Shown here piece by piece: positions 35,048 through 43,598 of a stretch of DNA of 64,000 bases. A program made the position numbers and the translations under genes. The stretch spans positions 1 to 64,000 of the forward strand of contig JBAVIP010000037.1 of the NCBI GenBank assembly GCA_049687015.1, in the 5' to 3' direction. Every line of letters begins with the position of its first letter. Positions within the stretch are counted from its first letter, which is position 1. The notes under the pieces are model-generated. The model was not told where the DNA came from, did not search any database, and was given only the letters and a program-made list of their open reading frames with translations. The stretch comes from Methylotenera_A sp049687015. Its GTDB lineage: Bacteria; Pseudomonadota; Gammaproteobacteria; Burkholderiales; Methylophilaceae.

Positions 35048-35782
35048 ATGACGCAAGCTGCATTAGTTCTCGTCTGCAAGCGGCCTGCTCCCGGCATCGG
35101 CAAACAGCGCCTTGCCGCTAGGCTTGGGCCGGAAATTGCATACCAAATCGCAGAAGCGCTGCTGGCTTGCGCGCTGGAAGATGTTATCGCGTGGCCTGGA
35201 ACGGTGGTGATCGCGCCTGCCGATGTAAAAGACTATGCATGGGCGGCCAGTCTGCTCGAACAAAGCCATAACAAACAAACGCATGCCGATGTGCAGGTGC
35301 TGCCACAGGCCAGTGGCAACCTCGGTCAGCGTCTAAATGCGCTCGACCACACATTACACACAAATGGTTTTAACCGACTGATTTATATCGGCAGCGATGC
35401 GCCGGACATCAGCCTGGCTGACTTTGCTGCTGTAAGCGAGATGCTCACAGATTTTGATAGCGTACTCAAACCCACTTTGGATGGCGGCGTATCCATCATG
35501 GCAAGCCGCAAACCGTGGCCTGACCTGACTGATTTGCCATGGAGCACATCCCGATTGGGCGACCGATTATCTGTGCTCTGCCAACAAAGTGGGCATTCTG
35601 TTGCCAAATTATTAGAAGGCTTTGACGTGGACGAGCTTGAGGATTTATCTTATTTAGTAGTAAAACTTGCACAAGATCAACGGCCTGCCAGACAGGCGCT
35701 CTGTAAGCTAGCACAGCAAATTATTCAAATGAAAACCTCCAGGCAAAAAGTAATGTCGAAAACTGAAAGCCGTTATGTCTAA
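35048..35782 (+). CDS. rSAM/selenodomain-associated transferase 1 (DUF2064, TIGR04282-like)
   Basis: CofC-like nucleotidyl/glycosyl transferase of 244 residues. Motifs: the N-terminal LVLVCKRPAPGIGKQRLAAR (nucleotide-binding, with the K-x-R-L signature), the acidic GSDAPDIS metal-binding site, and LKPTLDGGVSIMASRKP. The family is now often called an arsenosugar biosynthesis glycosyltransferase. The next gene begins 8 bases inside its 3' end. It is the first gene of the 35-40.7 kb operon. Confidence 0.9.
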   Translation: MTQAALVLVCKRPAPGIGKQRLAARLGPEIAYQIAEALLACALEDVIAWPGTVVIAPADVKDYAWAASLLEQSHNKQTHADVQVLPQASGNLGQRLNALDHTLHTNGFNRLIYIGSDAPDISLADFAAVSEMLTDFDSVLKPTLDGGVSIMASRKPWPDLTDLPWSTSRLGDRLSVLCQQSGHSVAKLLEGFDVDELEDLSYLVVKLAQDQRPARQALCKLAQQIIQMKTSRQKVMSKTESRYV

Positions 35783-36488
35783 TGTGAGCATTATCATCCC
35801 TTGCTACAACGACGAGCAGAAGCTGGCGCAGCTATTAGCTCAAATTCAGCATTTGCCACGCACGCCGCATGAGGTGATTGTAGTCGATGGTGCGGCCGGC
35901 CAAAGTTGCCAGGAAGTTTGCCATGAGTACGGCGCAAACTGGCTGGCGAGCGAGCCATCTCGCGGCAAGCAATTGCTGGCAGGCGCAGCAATGGCGCAAG
36001 GCGATGTATTGTGGTTTTTGCATGCAGACGCCCGTCTGTCAAAAGACCCTGTCACCGCGATGGAACTTGCACTTGAAAATGGCGCGCTGGGCGGCTACTT
36101 CAGGTTCAGATTTGATGCGCCGCGTGCCTGGCCTGCGTTCTTTCTGGAGCCTGCCATCGCCCTGCGCTGCCGCTTCGGCATCCCATATGGTGACCAGGGA
36201 TTGTTTATGACCAAGCAGAATTACGACGAAGCCGGCGGCCATGCACCCTGGCCTTTGTTTGAGGAAGTGCCGCTGGTGAAAGGCTTAAGGCGATTGGGGA
36301 ATTTTGTCGCCTTAGACGAACCCATATTAGTTGACCCGCGTCGCTGGCAACGTGACGGCTGGTGGCGCCGCACCTGGGAGAATCGCAGGCTGGCACTGGC
36401 CTTTGCGCGGGGACGTTCTCCGGACGAACTGGCAGCACGCTACCGCAGCCGCATTACCCACTTTAATTATGAAAACAACGAGGCATGA
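35775..36488 (+). CDS. rSAM/selenodomain-associated transferase 2 (TIGR04283-like)
   Basis: GT2-fold glycosyltransferase of 237 residues: VSIIIPCYNDEQKLAQLL at the N-terminus, then the donor-binding VIVVDGAAG and the metal-binding GDVLWFLHADARL. The family motif YGDQGLFMTKQNYDEAGG and the C-terminal LVDPRRWQRDGWWRR follow. It overlaps the preceding transferase by 8 bases and the next gene starts 2 bases after its stop, so these are translationally coupled. Likely sugar-transfer role in an organoarsenical pathway. Confidence 0.92.
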   Translation: MSNVSIIIPCYNDEQKLAQLLAQIQHLPRTPHEVIVVDGAAGQSCQEVCHEYGANWLASEPSRGKQLLAGAAMAQGDVLWFLHADARLSKDPVTAMELALENGALGGYFRFRFDAPRAWPAFFLEPAIALRCRFGIPYGDQGLFMTKQNYDEAGGHAPWPLFEEVPLVKGLRRLGNFVALDEPILVDPRRWQRDGWWRRTWENRRLALAFARGRSPDELAARYRSRITHFNYENNEA

Positions 36489-36489
36489 T

Positions 36490-37569
36490 ATGCAAGAAAC
36501 CACACTCAAGAAAGATCAAAACGAGATACAGGATAGCGTACGCCAGTATTACGGCGAAACGCTGACGGGCTCGGTAGATTTGCAAACCAACGCCTGCTGC
36601 ACCGATACGGGTTTACCTGCGTATGTGAAACCCATTCTCTCACAGGTGCATGATGAGGTGCTGATGCGCTACTACGGTTGCGGACTGGTGCTGCCGGAAC
36701 TGCTGGATGGCTTGACCATTCTTGACCTCGGCTGCGGTGCTGGGCGCGACGTATATGTGCTCTCTAAACTGGTGGGCGAGCAAGGCCGTGTCATTGGTGT
36801 TGACATGACCGAAGAACAGTTGGCGGTAGCGCGCCAGCATCAGGATCATCACCGCCAGGTGTTTGGGCATGCCCAAAGTAACGTGCTGTTTTTGCATGGC
36901 TATATCGAGCGCTTGCATGAATTGGAACTGTCCGACAAGAGCGTAGACATCATTGTGTCCAATTGCGTCATCAATTTGGCCGTGGATAAAGCTGCTGTGC
37001 TGCGCGAGGCATTTCGTGTGCTGAAACCTGGCGGCGAGCTGTATTTTTCAGATGTATATGCCGACAGGCGCATCCCAAAAGCTTTGACCTTAGACCCCGT
37101 GCTGTATGGCGAATGCTTGAGCGGCGCATTGTACTGGAACGACTTTCACAACCTGGCCAAAGCGCATGGGTTTGATGACCCGCGTCTGGTGGTTGACCGC
37201 ACGATTACTATCGGCAACCCGGAACTCGCCGCGCGTACCGGCAATATCAAATTTTTCTCCGCCACATATCGGCTGTTCAAGTTAGCAGGCCTGGAACCAT
37301 CATGCGAGGATTACGGGCAATCGGTGGTATACCGCGGCACCATTCCGCATCATCCACATGCATTTGTATTGGATAAGCATCATTTCATAGAGACAGGCAA
37401 ACAGTTCGCTGTGTGCGGCAATACCTGGCGCATGCTGCACGAAACGCGTTTTGCCAAACATTTCGATTTCTACGGCAATTTTGACAAGCACTTCGGTATT
37501 TTCGCGGGTTGTGGCACTTCACTTCCTTATGATGGCCATGCGAGCGACCAAACAGGGGGCTGCTGCTAA
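36490..37569 (+). CDS. arsM: Arsenite methyltransferase ArsM
   Basis: SAM-dependent enzyme that methylates trivalent arsenic. 359 residues with motif I ILDLGCGAGRDVYVLSKLVG. The cysteines expected for As(III) binding are present: CC in TNACCTDTG (about 37-38), SNCVINL and YGECLSGALYW. The C-terminus is also Cys-rich (GGCC). The ATG at 36490 has GAGG six bases upstream; a longer in-frame reading to 36331 lies within the preceding gene. Position between two sugar-type transferases and a radical SAM enzyme suggests the methylarsenical is elaborated further. Confidence 0.94.
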   Translation: MQETTLKKDQNEIQDSVRQYYGETLTGSVDLQTNACCTDTGLPAYVKPILSQVHDEVLMRYYGCGLVLPELLDGLTILDLGCGAGRDVYVLSKLVGEQGRVIGVDMTEEQLAVARQHQDHHRQVFGHAQSNVLFLHGYIERLHELELSDKSVDIIVSNCVINLAVDKAAVLREAFRVLKPGGELYFSDVYADRRIPKALTLDPVLYGECLSGALYWNDFHNLAKAHGFDDPRLVVDRTITIGNPELAARTGNIKFFSATYRLFKLAGLEPSCEDYGQSVVYRGTIPHHPHAFVLDKHHFIETGKQFAVCGNTWRMLHETRFAKHFDFYGNFDKHFGIFAGCGTSLPYDGHASDQTGGCC

Positions 37570-37577
37570 GCAATTTT

Positions 37578-38522
37578 ATGGACATGAAAGTGATCCAGAT
37601 TCAAGTAGCGCAGGCAGCAAAATCGGCTGCCTGGTATCAAACACCGGCTGGCGAACCACGCGGCTTTATCCAGCCACATGCGCTGGATGAGCTTTGGTTT
37701 CACACCGGCACCGCCTGCAACCTCGCCTGCCCGTTTTGTCTGGAAGGCTCCAAACCCGGGGACGACCGCCTGCAACTGCTACGTTTTGAGGACGCAAAAC
37801 CGTATATTGACGAGGCGCTTGGCTTAGGCGTAAAGCAGTTTTCATTTACGGGCGGAGAACCTTTCGTCGCTAAGGACATGGTACGCATCCTGGATTACGC
37901 ATTGCAATTTCGCCCGTGCATGGTGCTCACCAACGCCACCGAGCCTTTGATTAAGCGCCTGAAACAACTCAAGCAGTTACTGGGTCATCCCAATCAATTA
38001 CATTTTCGTGTAAGTCTGGACCACTTTGACGCGACCAAGCATGATATTGGTCGCGGAGTTGGCATGTTTTCCCTGGCATTGAAAGGTTTAAAGCAGTTGC
38101 ATGAAATGGGCTTTCCCGTTTCGGTCGCTAACCAGATGCTGGCAGACAGCACACCAACCGAAACAGCGCAACGTTTTGCTGAAATTTTTAGAAATGCAGG
38201 CTTGCCCGAAGATTTGCACCGCGTGGAATTTCCGGACTTTCATCCGCCAGGCCTGGATGTCACTACGCCACAGATTAGCGCAAACTGCATGGTGAGTTAC
38301 CAAACGGAAGATTCGCGCCGTGCCTATATGTGTGCATTCAGCAAAATGGTGGTGAAAGACAAAGGTCGCATGCGCGTGTATGCCTGTACTTTGGTCGACG
38401 ATGACCAGGATTATGTGCTGGGTGAAACGCTGGCTGCCAGCATGGCAGAACCCGTCAGCATGAAGCACCACCGTTGCTATAGCTGCTTCAAGTATGGTGC
38501 TTCCTGCAGCGAAATGAAGTAG
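37578..38522 (+). CDS. Radical SAM protein of the ArsM operon
   Basis: 314 residues. The cluster motif is GTACNLACPFCLEGSKPGDD (C-x3-C-x2-C, about residues 47-54), with the SAM-binding FSFTGGEPF. A C-terminal set of cysteines (CAFSK, YACTL, then HHRCYSCFKYGASC) suggests a second Fe-S site, SPASM-like. It does not show the C-x3-C-x-H-C style motif and DUF3641 domain that I would expect for canonical ArsS. It starts 8 bases after arsM. Likely role: carbon-arsenic or sugar chemistry in this operon, inferred from context only. Confidence 0.82.
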   Translation: MDMKVIQIQVAQAAKSAAWYQTPAGEPRGFIQPHALDELWFHTGTACNLACPFCLEGSKPGDDRLQLLRFEDAKPYIDEALGLGVKQFSFTGGEPFVAKDMVRILDYALQFRPCMVLTNATEPLIKRLKQLKQLLGHPNQLHFRVSLDHFDATKHDIGRGVGMFSLALKGLKQLHEMGFPVSVANQMLADSTPTETAQRFAEIFRNAGLPEDLHRVEFPDFHPPGLDVTTPQISANCMVSYQTEDSRRAYMCAFSKMVVKDKGRMRVYACTLVDDDQDYVLGETLAASMAEPVSMKHHRCYSCFKYGASCSEMK

Positions 38523-38552
38523 CAATTAAATATAAAAAATCAGGAAAATAAT

Positions 38553-40685
38553 ATGAAAAACCGCGCATGGATTATTGCACTTGTCGTTATTTTGATCGGA
38601 CTGTTTTTTGCCTTTGACCTCGGGCGCTTTTTAAGCCTGGATGCGCTCAAGGCCAGCCGGGATGGTTTGCTGCAAACTTATCATGCCAAGCCGCTATTGG
38701 TGATAGCGGTTTTTTCAGTCATTTACATTGTGGTCACCGCGTTGTCACTGCCCGGTGCTACCATCATGACATTGGCAGGCGGCGCTATTTTCGGGCTGTG
38801 GGTGGGAGTGCCTGTAGTGCTGGTTTCTGCGACTATCGGCGCGACATTGGCTTTTTTAGCCGCACGTTTTGTACTGCGCGATTCCATACAGAATCGCTTT
38901 GGTGATGGGCTTTCCGCCATCAATGCAGGCATTGAAAAAGATGGTGCATTCTATCTGTTTACCTTGCGTCTGGTGCCCGTGTTTCCGTTCTTTCTCATCA
39001 ACTTACTGATGGGGCTTACCCCGATTAAAACCGGCACCTATTTTTGGGTGAGTCTGGTAGGCATGGCGGCTGGCACAGCGGTTTATGTGAATGCAGGCAC
39101 CCAACTGGCCGCATTGACCAGCCTGTCCGGCATCCTCTCCCCAGCACTTATCGGCTCATTTGCCTTGCTCGGCGTTTTCCCCTGGCTGGCAAAATGGGCG
39201 GTCAATACCTATAAAACACATCAGCTATACGCACGCTGGCCAAAACCGAAAAAGTTTGACCGCAACCTGGTAGTCATTGGCGCGGGCGCGGCTGGCCTGG
39301 TGACTTCTTACATTGCCGCTGCCACGCGCGCCAAAGTCACACTGATTGAAGGCCACAAAATGGGCGGTGATTGTCTTAATTTTGGTTGCGTGCCCTCCAA
39401 AGCCATCATCCGTTCGGCTACCTTCGTGAATCAAGCAAAACACGCAGAAAAACTGGGTATTGCCAAAGCCGATGTCAGCTATGATTTTGCCGATGTGATG
39501 AAGCGCGTGCATCGTGTGATTGGCACGGTTGAACCACATGACTCGGTGGAACGCTACACCAAGCTGGGTGTAGATGTGGTACAAGGCCATGCACGCATTA
39601 CTTCACCGTGGACTGTAGAGGTAAACGGTAAAACGCTCACCACCCGTGCCATTGTCATTGCGACAGGGGCGCGGCCGACGATTCCTGACATTCCAGGTTT
39701 AGATCTTGTCACGCACTATACTTCTGACACCATTTGGTCACTCACCGAACGCCCTGACCATCTAGTGGTGCTGGGCGGCGGGCCGATTGGCTGCGAACTG
39801 ACACAGGCGTTTGCACGCCTGGGTTGCCAGGTCACACAAGTGGCCCGTAGCGGCTTGATGGGCAAAGAAGATGCTGATGCGGTTGCTCTGGTAGAAGAAG
39901 CGCTGATTGCCGATGGTGTGCGCGTGCTGACCCATACCAATACAATGCGTTGCGAGCGTGATGATACCAAGCAACGTTTGATTGTAAAACATCAGGATGG
40001 TACAGAAGAAGCCATCCCTTTTGATGCCCTGCTGTGCGCCGTCGGCAGAACCGCGCGTACCGAAGGCTTCGGCTTGGAAGAGTTAGGAATTCCTCTCTCC
40101 AAAAACCGTACGGTTGAAGTCGATGCCTGGCTGCAAACGCTCTACCCCAACATTTACGCCGCTGGTGACGTGGCGGGGCCTTACCAGTTCACGCACACCG
40201 CAGCGCACCAGGCCTGGTATGCGGCGGTTAATACTTTATTCGGTAGCCTGAAACGCTACAAGGCCAATTACTCGGTCATTCCATGGGCAACCTTCACCAG
40301 CCCGGAAGTGGCGCGGGTTGGGCTCTCGGAAGATGAAGCCAAAGCCCAGGGTATCGCTTATGAAGTGGTGAAATATGGTCTCGACGACCTGGATCGCGCC
40401 ATTGCAGACGAGGCTGCGCATGGCTTTGTCAAAGTGCTGACTGTGCCGAGTAAAGATAAAATCTTAGGTGCAACCATCGTCGGCGAGCATGCGGGAGATC
40501 TGCTGGCAGAATTCGTGCTTGCCATGAAACACGGATTGGGTTTAAACAAAATCCTCGGCACCATCCATACCTACCCAACCTGGTCGGAAGCCAATAAATA
40601 CGCCGCTGGCGAATGGAAGCGCGCGCATGTGCCGCACCGAATTTTAAATTGGGTAGAAAAATATCATACTTGGAAAAGAGGTTAA
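38553..40685 (+). CDS. VTT/TVP38 membrane domain fused to a flavoprotein disulfide reductase
   Basis: A 710-residue fusion. Residues 1-225 are a DedA/TVP38-type (VTT) membrane domain with about five hydrophobic segments; visible stretches are ALSLPGATIMTLAGGAIFG and the re-entrant RLVPVFPFFLINLLMG. Residues about 235-710 are a class I pyridine nucleotide-disulfide oxidoreductase, closest in style to mercuric reductase and lipoamide dehydrogenase: VVIGAGAAGLVTSYIA (FAD), GGDCLNFGCVPSKA (redox Cys pair), VVLGGGPIGCEL (NAD(P)) and NIYAAGDVAG, then the His-Thr-Tyr-Pro dimer motif. It ends the operon. Possible role: membrane-anchored thiol/disulfide or metal(loid) reduction. Confidence 0.9.
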   Translation: MKNRAWIIALVVILIGLFFAFDLGRFLSLDALKASRDGLLQTYHAKPLLVIAVFSVIYIVVTALSLPGATIMTLAGGAIFGLWVGVPVVLVSATIGATLAFLAARFVLRDSIQNRFGDGLSAINAGIEKDGAFYLFTLRLVPVFPFFLINLLMGLTPIKTGTYFWVSLVGMAAGTAVYVNAGTQLAALTSLSGILSPALIGSFALLGVFPWLAKWAVNTYKTHQLYARWPKPKKFDRNLVVIGAGAAGLVTSYIAAATRAKVTLIEGHKMGGDCLNFGCVPSKAIIRSATFVNQAKHAEKLGIAKADVSYDFADVMKRVHRVIGTVEPHDSVERYTKLGVDVVQGHARITSPWTVEVNGKTLTTRAIVIATGARPTIPDIPGLDLVTHYTSDTIWSLTERPDHLVVLGGGPIGCELTQAFARLGCQVTQVARSGLMGKEDADAVALVEEALIADGVRVLTHTNTMRCERDDTKQRLIVKHQDGTEEAIPFDALLCAVGRTARTEGFGLEELGIPLSKNRTVEVDAWLQTLYPNIYAAGDVAGPYQFTHTAAHQAWYAAVNTLFGSLKRYKANYSVIPWATFTSPEVARVGLSEDEAKAQGIAYEVVKYGLDDLDRAIADEAAHGFVKVLTVPSKDKILGATIVGEHAGDLLAEFVLAMKHGLGLNKILGTIHTYPTWSEANKYAAGEWKRAHVPHRILNWVEKYHTWKRG

Positions 40686-40972
40686 GGTTTAATGAAGATC
40701 TTGAAAAAATTATTATCAACGATACTGCATGATGGACTTTACCATCTGTTAACTTATAGGGCTTGGCGGTAGGCTTAGCATACGTATAGTAGATCGGTTA
40801 GTGGCATGACGGTATCTCAATTTGACGGTATGTGACCTACCGTCAAAAGTGCCGTACAACACGACGTTATATCAAGGAATAATTTGATGCATCGCAATGC
40901 AGTTTCTTAACTTAACATATTGTATTTTAAAGTTTTTTAGACACCATGATGTGGGGTGATTTACTGATTTGG
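40686..40972. other. Intergenic stretch before the tRNA-Leu fragment
   Basis: 287 bases with no reading frame of interest. It holds one perfect inverted repeat (40821-40847) and a nearby extra copy of TGACGGTA at 40807. AT-rich. No promoter was assigned. Confidence 0.5.
40821..40847. repeat. 10-bp perfect inverted repeat after the flavoprotein gene
   Basis: TTTGACGGTA and TACCGTCAAA separated by seven bases. It lies 136 bases downstream of the arsenic-type operon. There is no T-run on either side, so it fits a protein-binding site better than an intrinsic terminator; either is possible. Confidence 0.45.
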
Positions 40973-41030
40973 TGCCCGGGGCCGGAATCGAACCGGCACG
41001 ACCGTAAAGTCGAGAGATTTTAAGTCTCTT
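40973..41030 (-). pseudogene. tRNA-Leu(TAA) 3' half, probable att site
   Basis: On the minus strand the sequence AAGAGACTTAAAATCTCT is a tRNA-Leu anticodon arm with loop CTTAAAA (anticodon TAA). A variable arm CGACTTTACGGTCG, T-arm GCCGGTTCGATTCCGGC and CCCGGGC acceptor strand follow, with discriminator A and encoded CCA at 40970-40972. The 5' acceptor strand and D-arm are missing; sequence beyond 41030 is unrelated. This is what an integrative element leaves when it uses a tRNA 3' end as attachment site. Confidence 0.85.
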
Positions 41031-41122
41031 AACTAGTATAATAAAATCATATAGTTATAAATAAAAATTGATTTATTGGCACAATTTTGGCACACTAGAT
41101 GTAAATTTAGCGAGGTAAAAAC

Positions 41123-42115
41123 ATGGCAATGATTCGTAAACGCGGAGACTTACAGTTTCAAGCAGTCATCCGAAGAAAAGGTTGGCCTGAACAACGAAAA
41201 ACATTTTTCACCGAAAAAGATGCTGAGAAATGGGCGCGAGGTGTTGAGCATGAAATGGATCGCGGAATATTCATCTCTAGGCACGAATCTGAAACCACCA
41301 CATTATCAGAAGCACTTGACCGATATGCACGCGAAGTTTCTAACCTTAAAAAAAGTCATGCGCGTGAATTAGTTCGAATCAAAAACTTACAAACTACCAC
41401 CCTTTCTGTTCGTTTTTTAGCAAATTTACGAGGCAGTGATTTCGCTACTTTTCGTGATCAAAAAAGGGCTGAAGGCAAAGCTGAAAATACCATTCGCTTA
41501 GACTTGGCATTATTAAGCCACCTATTCAATACTGCCAGACGCGAATGGGGTATGGAAGGCTTAACTAATCCTATTTTAAGTATCAAGATGCCATCAGGCT
41601 CAAATCAACGCTCACGCAGACTAGAAGATGAAGAAGAGTCAAAGCTAATTCAAGAGCTAACAAAGTGCCGTAATAAATATATCGCACCTATCGTAATTTT
41701 TGCCATTGAGACTGGCAGCAGGCAAGGTGAAATATTAAAACTTCAATGGCAAAACATAGACTTCAATCAAAAGCTAGCCCACTTAATCGACACGAAAAAC
41801 GGCGAATCACGCACCATACCACTATCGCCAAAAGCTATGAGCCTACTTTCTAGCCTACCAAGAGCTATTAAAGGTGGGAAAGTATTCAGCGTGACAGCCG
41901 ATGGACTATCAAGGGCATTTAGTCGCTGCTGCAAAAACCTAGGCATTGAAGATTTGCGTTTCCATGATTTACGCCATGAAGCAACAAGCAGGTTTTTTGA
42001 AGGTGGCTTAAATACAATGGAAGTAGCTACTATATCAGGCCATAAAACCTTACAGATGCTAAAAAGATATACCCACCTACGCCCAGTAGATTTAGCTAAA
42101 AAACTAGGCTGGTAA
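41123..42115 (+). CDS. Phage-type tyrosine recombinase/integrase
   Basis: 330 residues with an N-terminal SAM-like core-binding domain (about 60-155) and the catalytic domain. Active-site residues are visible: Arg in IETGSRQGEILKLQW (about 200), H-x-x-R in HDLRHEATSRF (about 282), His in ISGHKTLQML and Tyr in KRYTHLRP (about 315). It starts 92 bases from the tRNA-Leu 3' fragment and reads away from it, the usual layout for tRNA-targeted islands. The sequence is more AT-rich than the neighbouring core genes. Confidence 0.95.
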   Translation: MAMIRKRGDLQFQAVIRRKGWPEQRKTFFTEKDAEKWARGVEHEMDRGIFISRHESETTTLSEALDRYAREVSNLKKSHARELVRIKNLQTTTLSVRFLANLRGSDFATFRDQKRAEGKAENTIRLDLALLSHLFNTARREWGMEGLTNPILSIKMPSGSNQRSRRLEDEEESKLIQELTKCRNKYIAPIVIFAIETGSRQGEILKLQWQNIDFNQKLAHLIDTKNGESRTIPLSPKAMSLLSSLPRAIKGGKVFSVTADGLSRAFSRCCKNLGIEDLRFHDLRHEATSRFFEGGLNTMEVATISGHKTLQMLKRYTHLRPVDLAKKLGW

Positions 42116-42154
42116 CCAATTTTTCAATCTATATACCCTTCAAAATCAGGTATT

Positions 42155-43216
42155 TTATATACTACTAGAAGCAAAACCTTTATAGACTTTTCTAATATCA
42201 CGAGAAAAAATACCGATGTCATGGAGCACATTTCGGTATGCTCTTTTCACTTGTATGATATTTTTTACGACACCCGTATTATCATATTCATCCCTTTCCC
42301 AGGGCGCCCTAGAAGAAATCAAATGGCGTGGGTGGTCAATACCTAATCCAAAAAATATACTTTGTGCGGCATCTAAAGTCTCTCTTTTAGGACCAATAAA
42401 ATTGGATTTATCGACCCTTGAATTCATTATTACATTTGTTGCTAAAGTAGCAGTAGCGAGATCTATCGCAAAAGTATTAATTGGGAGAGTTTTACTTTTA
42501 CCCAAATAAAGTATATTCCTAAGTAGGTAAGGCAACAAAAGAAAAGGCGCGTCAACTTCATGTCTTTTTGAAACATCACTTTCTACTGAAAAGCAGTGAA
42601 GCTTTGTTTTTTCACAGTAATAATCATAATCAAGCATATCCTCAATTGTCTTGGGTGGCTTCTTTAATTTCAATGGCTTATTCTTGTCCAATCGACTTAA
42701 CCAATTATCGTGAATTTTTATTTGTGAAATACCTTTATCAACAGTCCAAACTACCTCAAGCTTTCTAAGTATATTATTTGCTGCCTTGACTTTTGCATTT
42801 GAAAATTTTGAAGCAAAAACATCTAGGGCATAAAAATGTAGATTAATCGAATTATCCATATAAGTGCCATCTATAAAGCGATCTAAATGTTTCTTGTCAC
42901 TTATAGACTTACAAACACTGCTAAGATAAGTAGGCTCACTTTTCACATTGCCAGAACGCCACTTATCCCAAGTTCGATAATCAAAACTAGTCTGACTTTT
43001 TCGAGAAAATTGAATCTCCTGAAATTTACGACGATTTACTCCCTGATCCAAAAAAACAACCTTGGTTAGCCGTTCAGCCACTTTCCTGCTGGCAACCCTC
43101 CGACTAATACTCACATCAGCAAACAATTCGTTTTCTATCAGAAATGTAGTTGCAGCAAGCCTCAGTTTCGCTGTTGGTCTTAAGTGAAATTTATCAAACA
43201 AAGTTTTTCCAGTCAA
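42155..43216 (-). CDS. Island protein of unknown function
   Basis: 353 residues, charged, with Lys-rich patches (KNKPLKLKKPPKT) and no signal peptide or clear membrane segment. No enzyme motif is recognised. The start appears to be a TTG at 43216 preceded by GGAAAGAG; no in-frame ATG lies near the 5' end. It is convergent with the integrase and divergent from an excisionase-like gene. The C-terminal third has SRAPWERDEYDNTGV and a helical RAYRNVLHDIGI. Cargo or element-maintenance role are both possible. Confidence 0.6.
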   Translation of the reverse strand: MTGKTLFDKFHLRPTAKLRLAATTFLIENELFADVSISRRVASRKVAERLTKVVFLDQGVNRRKFQEIQFSRKSQTSFDYRTWDKWRSGNVKSEPTYLSSVCKSISDKKHLDRFIDGTYMDNSINLHFYALDVFASKFSNAKVKAANNILRKLEVVWTVDKGISQIKIHDNWLSRLDKNKPLKLKKPPKTIEDMLDYDYYCEKTKLHCFSVESDVSKRHEVDAPFLLLPYLLRNILYLGKSKTLPINTFAIDLATATLATNVIMNSRVDKSNFIGPKRETLDAAQSIFFGLGIDHPRHLISSRAPWERDEYDNTGVVKNIIQVKRAYRNVLHDIGIFSRDIRKVYKGFASSSI

Positions 43217-43334
43217 TTAACAACTCTTTCCATACAAGAAATACCTCAGAAATTTTCTATTATTTGCACGTTAATCATACAACCTGCATTAAATAATACC
43301 GTTCATTACTTTATCATCTATTACAGGGATTTAA

Positions 43335-43598
43335 ATGAACGTATGGGGATTAGAAGAGGTTTGTAAGTCATTAAAAATTACTATTCAAACCGGTAGAAAT
43401 CGTCTTAGCAAAGGTTTACCAATGCCACCAAGTTTTCGAATTGGCCGGCGCAGATTATTTATTGAGTCTGAAATTGAAAAATGGCTTATAGAACAAGCTG
43501 GTATTGATAGTGGGAATGCTAGGCATCAAGAGACGATAGTTAGCAACACCTCTCGCAGTCGTCCAAGAAAAGCCCATCTATCTTTAAGTAAAAAATGA
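43335..43598 (+). CDS. Excisionase/AlpA-like HTH protein
   Basis: 87 residues. The N-terminal 50 form a winged-HTH of MerR/AlpA style: VWGLEEVCKSLKITIQTGRN, a Pro-rich turn LPMPPSFRIGRRRLF and IESEIEKWL. The C-terminus is basic. Such proteins act as recombination directionality factors or regulators of tRNA-targeted elements. Its stop overlaps the next gene as ATGA. Confidence 0.75.
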   Translation: MNVWGLEEVCKSLKITIQTGRNRLSKGLPMPPSFRIGRRRLFIESEIEKWLIEQAGIDSGNARHQETIVSNTSRSRPRKAHLSLSKK

